Translations under genes and position numbers: made by a program | The notes under the pieces: model-generated | Database searches by the model: none | What the model was told of the DNA's origin: nothing | The model's input: the letters and a program-made list of their open reading frames with translations, nothing else | Origin: Liquidambar formosana | Lineage: Eukaryota > Streptophyta > Magnoliopsida > Saxifragales > Altingiaceae | Reading direction: 5' to 3' | NCBI GenBank assembly: GCA_039720395.1 | Contig: CM077826.1 | Coordinates: 37,910,790-37,974,789, forward strand | DNA length: 64,000 nucleotides | Part shown: piece by piece, positions 1 through 10,647 of the stretch | Layout of the letters: each line of letters opens with the position of its first letter | How positions within the stretch are numbered: position 1 is the stretch's first letter

Positions 1-280
1 TGGTCAGAAGAAGATTATTATACTAACCAAAAATAAGCAATTATAGTTGAATGCTTTAATTTGTCCAAATTATCAATTGCTTCACACTACTGGAAGAAAA
101 TAGGTAAACCGACCAGTTTTCAAAGACTCTGATTCTTCTGCTTACAAGTCCACTTATTTTAGTCTCGAGACAAGCACTGTTCGATGTATGCACCATCCAT
201 GCATAGAGAATAGCTTCTAGGACACAAAACAGTGTAACTAAGGCTAAAAAAAGTATGACATACCAAACCGAAAGCCTTAC

Positions 281-676
281 CTCAAATTCTGTCTTCTCCT
301 TTTGTAGCATCCCTTCCAGTTCCACAATTTGGCGTCTTGATTCAGGCATTTTCATTGCACCGTTAAGTGGCCCGATCCTAGATCTTTTCTCTGCAATCTG
401 ACTGAGAGCATTAAGTACTTCAGAAAATAAAAGTTCTGCCCGGTCAACCACCTGTAATAACCATATCATTAGATCACCCCCCATGCAATGAGATTTTAAA
501 TGACGTCTTCAGACATCCAATTTGTAATAACTGCACCTCATTCGTTTCTTTTTGTAGCCAGTCCTGATTCTCATAGTTGAAATCAAGTTTTGGGCGTGGA
601 AGGTAGACTGAATGAACATCTATTGATGCATAACGAAAGCAAGCAACCATTTTTCCAAATCTGCACAGGTAAAAAC

Positions 677-725
<49 letters not shown>

Positions 726-1684
726 ACCATGCAAATAAAGTTCATCGCACAGGAAACAAAAGGAAAATATAGTATTTTTCGCTTTTAATTAATCCCATCC
801 AAGATGTTGGGTTGGAAATTTATGTCATTGAATGGCCACAACAATTCAATCATTTTAAAAAAGCATTCATCCAGCCCACTCAATAGATATATATGACCAT
901 CCAAAAGGGCTCATATATATTTGTTGATATCAATCAACAAGACTGATTACAACTAAAAGGGTTATTTCAACTCAACCAATAATATCTCATATGTAAACCC
1001 CAAGGGGTAGCTCAGTTGGCAAAGGACCACGCCTCCGGAAGCAAAGGTCTTGAGTTCGACTCTTGATTAAACCCCTCGGGGTCACCCACACAAGGTTTCA
1101 TGGTTCTCATGGGCATTGGACTTACCTGGTCCATATGAGTTGTGGGTCTTATATGGGCCCAGGGTTTGCCCATAGGGTTTCCTCATTACCAAAAAAATAA
1201 CATCTCAAATGTAGCATAAAGTAATTGCCATCCAGTCCCTATATGGGTGGCATGTTTGCTAAACTCATCTATAAAAGACAACAATCATTCCTAAATCATA
1301 TTACTCAAGACTGTTATGTCTTTTATAAGAAATTGAAGGATGAAAAGAATACCCATAGAACCGAAGACAATCTCTGTGTAGAGAATGACCACAGCTTGCC
1401 ACCCTGCTTGCAGCCGCATGGTTTGAAAAACTGAGCTCCAAAAATTTTCCAAAGGACAAACCCCAAGCAGCATCAGACATCACAACTCTCCGTGTGGCTG
1501 GAGGGAAACCATTGGTGCGAGGACACCGCAGGCACCTGTGCCACATCCAGATCTTTCCTTCCCTTTCCCCCGGTAAGAAAATCTCGGGTAGCTTCTTAAC
1601 AGAAATCGTGAGGGTTCCTTGCCTGTGAGTATAACAATGAACATGTGCTTCTGATGGCATCTCACAAGAACGGCATTGGTAACT
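281..1684 (-). CDS. FAB1: FAB1 coding exons 6-8: Cys/His-rich region and linker
   Basis: Exon 6 (1353-1684, 332 nt) encodes CRSCEMPSEAHVHCYTHRQG, then WMWHRCLRCP, ATRRVVMSDAAWGLSFGKFL and GHSLHRDCLRFYG. This is the near-invariant FAB1 region just before the kinase-side linker. Exon 7 (537-660) encodes FGKMVACFRYASIDVHSVYL and NYENQDWLQKETNE. Exon 8 (281-451) encodes VVDRAELLFSEVLNALSQI and a charged helical stretch ending in KEKTEFE. Junction phases all agree. The gene continues past position 1. Confidence 0.93.
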
Positions 1685-4600
1685 CTGACAAATAAATAAG
1701 CTTCATCTGTCTCAATAATTTGTTGATGGGGTTCTATCGAGAGAAATGAGAAAAAATGTGAAAAGAAAAAGGCTTACCTGATCAAATAAATGATCTCGTA
1801 AAAACCGACCCAAAGGTTTATCAAAGCTGCCATAATATTTTATTCGAAAGAGATGGGACCTTTCACAGACAGTCCCCTTCCACACGCACCGGGATGATAA
1901 GGAAACCAAAATGCTCTGATGGTCAGAAGGTGATGGAGGAAACTCTTCTTTTGAAGATCCTGGTTCCTCATGATGATTTTTAATATTTTGTTGCAAGGAT
2001 GATAATTCTGAACTAGCCGATTGATTTGCAACCATTTCACTGTCATTTCGGGCATGGTTGACCATAACACCATGTCCCATTGCCTCTGAAGGATCAAGAC
2101 CTTTACAAATGAGATTATCACCCAGAACAACTTGGTCGTTGTTGGCTGCAGAGGTAATTGTCTCCAACAATTCTTTCGGAACCCATGTTATATATCTCCT
2201 CAGGCATATGATAACGAAAGAGCTCATTACAGTAAGAATCTGAAACAACTTTCCCGGAAGAAGGAACTGAGGGGACAGAAGAAGTAGATTTAATGAAGCT
2301 CGAAGTGGGTTGTGAGTATTGAGAGCTAGGACCATTAGGTAAGCAAGGTGATGGTGTACTCTCTGTTTTGTTGAAGCAAGCATCGCTGATTGATGAAGGG
2401 ACACTGTTGGACCTTTGTGGTTCACCATTAAGTTGAGGCCCTCTAGACTTCTCATTGCCAGAGACAGTGAAACCAGGTATTGTGGAGATGGACCTGTCAA
2501 TACTCAACGGTTTATCTGGAAGTGCCACAGTTATTGGAGAGTTCAACGGGAGTTCTGGCAAAGAGGCTCCTTCATCAGCAAGAAAAGAAGTCTCCAACGC
2601 CAAGTGATAAGCCTGCAAAAATTCCGTACTGAATCACATGCTTCACTTTCTTCAATTCATCCCCACTAGCACCTCTGAGTAAAATCTGAAACAAACCGAA
2701 AGAGAGGGCTGAATAAATTTTTCGAAAGAGACCTATCAAATCGCATCTGAAAAACTCAATAAGTTCAATAAATTGGTCCACCAATGGCATAATAACACAT
2801 TTCGCACTATTACAGGGAGTTGGGAACATATTTTATAGGTCTCACCAACAAGATCTTGTAAACAAACAATTACCCCACAGTTCTTGGGAAAACTTTTTTG
2901 TGCAGAATAACTGCTAAAAGAGAAAGCAGTAGATAGCCACCATCCGTGTGGTGTTGCATACAACTATGCCATTCATAAACCGCATTAAAGTATGCTTGAC
3001 AAACTTTGCATCATCCAATTTAATATAGAAATATAGAATAAACTTGAACGATATTTCCCATGTTTTTTATTTGTTACTTAGGATTTAGGACTTACAGTAC
3101 AACCCAATGGCTTTGGGCAACCTTCAAAATACATCAAAGTCTTCACCAATTTTTTCCCACCTTGCCCAGCAGTGCCATGCTCTTCCAGAATCCTCTCCAC
3201 ATGGAAGGTGTCACAGTACCCACACTTCTGTGATGAAAGATTATCAACTGACGAGACTATTTGAGCACCTGTGCAGCGGGCTATACGCTCTAAAAGTGGC
3301 CTCTTAATATTGAGAACAAGTGATATGTCTTTTTCAAGTAGGTACTCTTGTGCAAAACGAGAAACTGATTTCTCCACCAAAAGGACATCAGGATGGTGTG
3401 CTTCTATCTTTGCAACTGCCATCTTTAAATGGTCCATTTCCTAGATAAGGATGTAAAATCCATGAGAACAAAAATTCAAGAAATAAACATATTAGCTCAT
3501 GCACTAGCAACCAGTACGTGACAAATGGAAGTTGTTCAGAAATGCGAAATTGAACTGCCTTCTATCTCTAGTTTAGGTCTATAGTAAACTAAAGAGAGTA
3601 AAAGGTTAATAATCAAAACCTGCTGCAGTAGAGTATCAAAACTTGATAAGTGGTTAGAAACCCGCTGGTACTCAAGAGCTCCTCCAAGGATCAACAAGCG
3701 AGGCTTATCTACTCTTGATGTCATTCGCCGATGAGCCACGTTTTTCTTACAAACAACTCCTCTAACTACCATGCTAAAAGGAGCAATCAAAATCTTTATC
3801 AGGGAGAGCAAACTTAAAAAGGGCAACACAAATACGATATGCAAATTGGTACTTCAGTAGTACAGTTTGAGTATAATTTTAACCCAAAAACCAGATAAGG
3901 TATGAGACTGGGGAAAAGATCAGGTAGTTACTGACATGGATCGAAGTGTTGCTTTATTAAAACAAGGATAACATGAGTATACAATCACTTTAATACGCAG
4001 ATATCGGTTTCAATCTCAGTCATATAGACTTAGCTCATTAGGATTTAAAGCTTACTGGTCATTTACGCATAGAACAACTTGCTATTTCCACATCAGTGAT
4101 GACAGGAGACAGAGAAAGAAACATGAAAGAAATTGGTACAAGACAATAGTAACCAAATGTAAAACAGCAGATATTAAGAGATCTTAATCACACACAGCAT
4201 CATTTTAAAAAAATAAATAAATCAAAATTCCACATCCTAAAAAATAAGTTGCTCAAGGCAAGAACAACAATGCCATTCATAAACTGATAAATCGACCGTT
4301 TTTAATTTCCACCTTTCCTCCAGCCCCTCACCATCAATTTCAGTCATGATCACCCAAAAAATACCAGAAAATAGAAAAATTCTCCACAAGAGTTTAAACT
4401 TATTAGTAATTTTTCCAGCCATTATTTCCCAGTAACATTTTTGTTGGGGCCATCCACAACCTTTTCTTTCTTTTTTTGATAACGAGGAAACCCTTTGCCC
4501 CAGGCCCAAATAAGATTCCCACAACCCATATTAACCACGTAAGTCCAAAGCCCATGAGAACCATGAAACGTTGTGTGGGTGGCCCCAAGGGGTTTAGCAA

Positions 4601-7600
4601 GAGTCGAACTAAAACCAAAATGATCTAACAAAATCGCACCAAATTTAAAACCACACTGCAAAGCTTCCTCCCTCTATGTGTTACCCCACCTTGTTTTCAC
4701 TGATATTACCCCAAACATCAAATATTCCTGAAGGGAAATCGAAAATTGCACACAACTTAAATTCTAGATTCTAAATTGATCAAAAAGACATTTTCAGATA
4801 CTTGATATATCACAGCTCTTCTGGATCCCTTACCCAAGGAGAAAATGTGGGGGAAAAAAAATCAAATTAAAATTACAGGAAACCTACACACACACACACA
4901 CACACAAATTGTCTGGCTTGGTGATAGCTAGAATCACCACCCATGTTTGTTTCTCTTTGTTGACATGAAATTCTCTATTTTCTAGAGAGCATTTTGGAAA
5001 TGCAAAAAAGTGGCTAGAACTTCTAGTATTTAAGAAAACATTTTTATAAAAGAGTGTATAGAGTTGATAGATAAGTTCTTGTAGAAAAGCAAAAGGAGAA
5101 CTATTAAAGTTAGTGACGTCCAAGTTGATAAGATATCAAGAGAATGCTGCAGAGGGGAGAACAAGACAACCAGGAGGAAACCTTGAGGAGTGGCAGGATG
5201 AGAAGATACAAAGAAGGAGAATGCTCTTGGTCCTTATAAGTCTCAAATTGTGACCATTGCAAATGAGCCATGGATGGGCCTCCCATGTGGCAGAATTCTA
5301 TTGGTTAAATTCGCTAACCGAAGGGAGACCTTCTCATTCATGGTGCCTTTGAGATTTCACAGTTATAGGCCCATGAACCCATTTAATGAGCCCGCACTAT
5401 GCGTGGCCTATGTCCAATTGACAATATGGACATCATTTCCCCGTGGTGACCGAGGCAGGAGACATACCGTCCCATTTATGGTGCAAATCACTCGACTAGC
5501 TCAGTTAGCCCTTACTCTAGCCACTAATCCAAGACCTTCAAGCTATCCCAACAGAACGGGCCAAGGTAGCGTGTTTTAAGTTTTTAACACCCCTACCCAC
5601 ACCAATCGCTAATTAACCCCTGGAACCTGCCACCGACCTCGATAGACTTATGAGGTCAAGGAACAGAAAAATAATAAGGGAAGAGCCTCTAAGGTGTTGA
5701 ATTTCCCCATGCCCTTATTGCCCTAATACTCATTCAGCCTTTATTAAATAGATGACTTTAGATGTCATGTGTCAACTCATTGTCAAATATTTATGCCATG
5801 TAAACATAGAGAAAGCTCATAGAGGTTAAAAAAAAAAAGAATTTTTTAGAGTGTTTTCTCTCAAGTACTCTCAGGTTCTTTCACACTCATGGCATTCTTG
5901 CGAAGGGAGAAAGTGATGAGTGGTGAGTGGTGACGGGGAAAAAGTGGTGATGGAGCAACGGTGCTGGGTTTCGGAGTTTGAAAAGAGAATTGTCCTTTTA
6001 TCCAGGGGGATAAATTTCCATATCAACCTCTCCATTAATTGTCTCCAACTGTAGCCCAAAGTGAGTTTGGCTGACTTGCGTGACATGAAATTAGGTCAAC
6101 TTTTCCCCCATGTTTTTTCGATTGTGTAGTAGGTTTTCGATATTTTTCTGCAATTTTTGCTATTCTTTGTTTTTTTTGGGGGGGCTGGGAAGGAAGAAGA
6201 TGAAGAAGAAAACTTGGGTATTCAATGGGTTCCTAGACTTAAAGTGGTGGAACATTTTCCACAGAACAGAATGACATAGAAAGTTGCTTTAATATGCTAT
6301 TATATGGGAGCTAGAAACAAATAAGACACCTTTTAGTAGTACCAACCGGAATCATAAATGGATGAATATGATTACTTAAAAAGCCTGTGGTTTCTAGTGG
6401 AATCAGAAGTCCCAATTGAACCTCCTATATCATAATTATTGCAATATTTTGGTAAAAAAATGTAAGAACTAGAGGAAAAAAAATCAAATTATATAGAAAA
6501 ATTTAAAAGTAGTGTTATTGCCACAGCAACTTTTGTTGCTTCCACAGCATCCCAAATTATAATACTTTTGATGGACAAGTTTGCCCTTACATAAGTCAAC
6601 AGCTCTACTAGTTCTTTGAAGACCAAACAAACAGCACAAACCCACCTCTGTTACAGGTTTGTTCCCATGGCTGTGATACAACCCACCATATATGTTATAA
6701 TCTTACGTTCAAAACCAATAACCTATACTGTATAGCCTCAATCGCCATCATCTGCCCACTAGCCTACCTCCTCAAAGTTTTCAGTATTGCTGACAGCAAT
6801 GTCCAGGCCCGGTTTTGGACCCAGGCGAGTAAGGCAACCGCCTGGGCCCCTTATTTTGGGCTAAAAAAAAGGGCCCCCAAATACCTATCCCCTTTACTAG
6901 TTATGAAAGCCCAAAAATAGCCCAAAGAGAAGCTTCTCCAGTTGGACCAGTTCTCCTGTTTTAAGCAAAAGGGGCCCTATTCTTCTAAGCCCAATTCCAG
7001 CCCAAAAGCATAAAAACTAAAAAAAAGAAAAGAAAAACAGGAAGGTATTTTACACAGGAATCAAGGAGGTTTTGCATTTAGATCTCAAATTTGAGATCTG
7101 AGAGGCTCCCCATTCACAACGTCTTTCTCTGTCTCTCATCTCCTCCAGTCCTCCCCATTCATAACGTCTCTCTATTTCTCACAATCTATTGAAAAGGATA
7201 TGGTAGAAAAGCTTGATTATACTAGCTTAATTAATAATTTTGCATCTAAAAATGCGAGAAGAGTAATGTTTAAATGACACTTTGTTGTAATTGATTAATT
7301 TTTTTTGGTATTATAGCTTTAGATTTTATTTGGCATTTGTTTTTTTTTTCTTTTTGGTGTTGTCAAAGTGGATTTTGCTCAATTATGAAGCAAGAAGTAT
7401 GTTATATGTATTCTATCTTTATAAGTTTTTGTAATCATCTCTTGCCATTTTAATTTATAAAAGCAAATTTTAGTAATTTTATATGCAAACAAACTTTATG
7501 TTGGTACTTGGTAGTAGGAATTTTTCTTTTTCTTGGATATTTAGAACCTTTTTTTTTTTTTTTTTGAGAATATGTATAGAAGGAAGAGGGCCCCATTTTA

Positions 7601-7934
7601 GGAGTTCACCTAGGGCCCCCACTAACTCAAAACCGGCCCTAGCAATGTCACCACATCACCCTTTGCAACAAACTGGCCATCCATGCGCCCAAATCAGTAT
7701 CTTCAACTTCTCAACGACTACACGGCAGCTCTCCTACCTCAATGGTGGAATGTGTAACCCACTTGCCACCATCTGAATTTGATCAGGTTCGGGAGGACCA
7801 GTTTTAAGTTTTTGGGTGTGGGACTGGGACCATGTTCTTTCACGGTGCTGATGCGTACATGGATGACATTGGGAAGGTGATTAATCTTAGAGATGGGTCT
7901 ATTCAGATCACCAACGATACTGTTTGTTGGCTCT

Positions 7935-7967
<33 letters not shown>

Positions 7968-8387
7968 GAGAATAAAGAATGGAGTTTGGAGTTCAGATAT
8001 GCAGTGGGGAGGATGATTAAGATGGGTGATTATGGTGGTAACAGGTAAGGGATAGGACGACTAATGGTGGCATTTAGGCGGAGACAACAACGATGGGGTA
8101 TGGGAGACTAACAACTATGGGGTATAGGTTGATGATAAGTTTTGAGTTCGAATTGTGATGTGTCGGTCATAGATGGTGGTGCTGAGAATTATGATTTCAA
8201 AATCAAATGATAGGGAAGATGAACAATGATCATGGTGATGTTCAGACTTCAGAGGTTGGGGGGGGGGGGGGGGGGGCGCGGCGGGTTTACTTGCCTTGCT
8301 TCATGTTGGATATGTTTAGTATATGGTCAGTCTTTAGTTTGCAGTCCACAGGTGGGTGTGTTCAATTTTGCAGAGAAGTCATTTATA

Positions 8388-8421
<34 letters not shown>

Positions 8422-10616
8422 TTTTTGATAACGGGGAAACATCCCACAGCAAGGCCCTTTGGACCCACCTATGAACCTAAACCTTTGGGGAGACTAGCGC
8501 AGCAACCCACCGCCACGGCTCCCCACTTAAATATTGGGTTGTCCTAGCGGGGAATTAAACCCGTGACCATGCACCTAACTGCACAATCACAAGTTTGCCC
8601 TTACCAGCTGGACTACCCAGGAAAATCTGTCCATCAAGGACTTGAGATTTTAAGTTGTTGTGGAAGCAACAAAAGTTGCTGTTGCAATATCTCTACCAAA
8701 TTTAAAAGACACATTATTGGATGCTAAAAATTTGGAAAGCGCAAGCAACCATGTGCAATGCCTAGTAGATAGGGAATAAACTACATGATAATTACTATTT
8801 CAGTCAAAATTACAATTTACAGTGTTTAAAACTAAAGTCAGAAAACTCAAATGGCAATTACATATAAAGGTGATAATTTACTACTGGGCTACGGCTAATA
8901 ATAATGCAAAATTGTTTTTGTGAGTGTCAGAGTGCGGCCTTGGAGGGGGTTCTCAAGTATTTCTATCAAAAACTGAGACATGGTCCAAAAATTTATATCC
9001 CAAAAACCTTGGAATTTTCTCAAGGAATAACAGCTTGGATAGATCTCTTGGCACATAGGAAAATCATCATGTTGTATTCAATAATATAAAAATTAGATAA
9101 ATTTGTAATTCCACAACCAAGCACTTAATCAGTGCAAATGTGCAATTGATAATTTCAAACCTACTAAAAGCTTTCCACAATTTTGAATAAATTGGTAGTA
9201 CATCGCCCCACAACCCAACCAATCATTGAACTGGTCACAGCAGCTCATCATAGGTTTCACATCCCAACAGATTTAATAATCACATTATCATATAAGACTA
9301 AATCTGTGAAGTTACCAAAAAAAAAAAAAGGACTAAATTAATGGTGTTGCAGAGAACCACACATGAAACAATTTGTGCAATATTATGGCACATTTCAGCA
9401 ATAATTAAATAAATGAGAAACCCAAATTGATGAGTCAACATATGCAACAAAATGAAATAAAGCATCATGATGAATATTATATGACTGATCATATGAATCA
9501 TTGAAGCATTTACCTCTCACAGCGATGCCCAGAAGCGATGCATTTTACCTTGACATATCCACCTGGGTCCATTCCCCCACCTTTGCTCATATCTGGCTTT
9601 AAAAGTGTAGCAGCCTCCCAGGACAAAGATGTAATTATTTCCAACCAACTCTCTTTGTCATCTTCCTTGGCCACGGGAAGGTTCTCAACCTGTAATAGTT
9701 GAGCCACCAAAGCCCTAAAATGCCCATCAACCACATTCTTCATGGCCTTGTTGTGCTCCTCACTCGACCTGTCCCTATTGCGGTACTCCCCACTCCCAAA
9801 ACTGCTCGATGTGCGTAAATATCCCCACTCTCCAGCAGCATCCCCATCATCATCATCATCAAATAAAACAGCTTCCCTCTCATCTTCTTCATCTTCTGGT
9901 TCAGGGGGGAGCCAGAGAAGTCCATTATTCTCAAAATCCACAGGCTCAGTATTGACATCCTCTCTAGGATATATAGAGGAGGGTGCTTCACATTCATCAC
10001 CAATGTCGTCTTCATCTTCTTTTTTTTCCCGCTGTTGGATTCCTTCTGAACTGTGTGAATCAAAACTATTGTGTAATGGAGAGCTGCTCACACTTTTAGC
10101 ATCAATATTTTCTCCATCAGGATGTACTTTGCGTGATTTATAGTCATTGTCAATCATATCATACTCAACTTGACTGTAATAGTCATTGACCTGAGGAAAA
10201 TTCCTAGTTTTACAATCTAACTGATAAACACCATATTCATCATCATCATCATCGCTCCTGATGCCAAAGAATAAATAAACAATAAATAACTAATAACAAC
10301 GAATTAACACCTAATAAATGCCCAATGCATGTACTAATATGTAAGTACATCACAACTACATTATGCAATGAATGATGATGATAATTATGTAGTGTAGGAA
10401 ATGTTATCCTTTAATTCATACAAGTTCTATAAAATTTGAGGGCAAACAACTCCCAGTGGCCAGCACAAATACAGGGCATCAATTACCTATATTCCAACAT
10501 GCATTGAAAACCATCATATCATTAATCCTTATATTGATATGAAGTGCTCATGTGAGTATGAAAAACATCATAACTTATAAGTAGTTCGTAACAGTAAAAA
10601 CAAAAAAGAAAAAAAG

Positions 10617-10647
<31 letters not shown>

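Larger units (their letters stand above)
6510..8697. mobile_element. MULE-like inverted-repeat element in FAB1 intron 2 (host of nested insertions)
   Basis: The ends are inverted copies of each other: the left end reads attgccacagcaacttttg and the right end is its near complement (caaaagttgctgttgcaat), extended on both sides. An 11-bp direct repeat aaatttaaaag flanks them (6499-6509 and 8698-8708), a size typical of Mutator-like elements. No transposase is visible, so it is non-autonomous. It carries a hAT element (6804-7641) and a SINE (about 8404-8625), which are therefore younger. Confidence 0.6.

Noticed and set aside
590..772. ORF rich in Arg-Glu
   Set aside because: It is the translation of the (GA)n microsatellite and overlaps FAB1 exon 7 antisense.
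1005..1085. tRNA gene candidate (TAGCTCAGTTGG and GAGTTCGACTC)
   Set aside because: No cloverleaf can be formed. The sequence continues into a 200-bp body with an A tail and target duplication, so it is a SINE.
5250..5579. 109-codon plus-strand ORF in FAB1 intron 2
   Set aside because: No domain, codon pattern or neighbours support it; I treat it as chance or an old repeat.
8207..8428. ORF ending in Tyr-Ile and Phe runs
   Set aside because: Produced by G18, (TA)n and T23 tracts; not a protein.
9742..10143. Ser-rich plus-strand ORF
   Set aside because: It is the antisense shadow of the acidic FAB1 exon 2.
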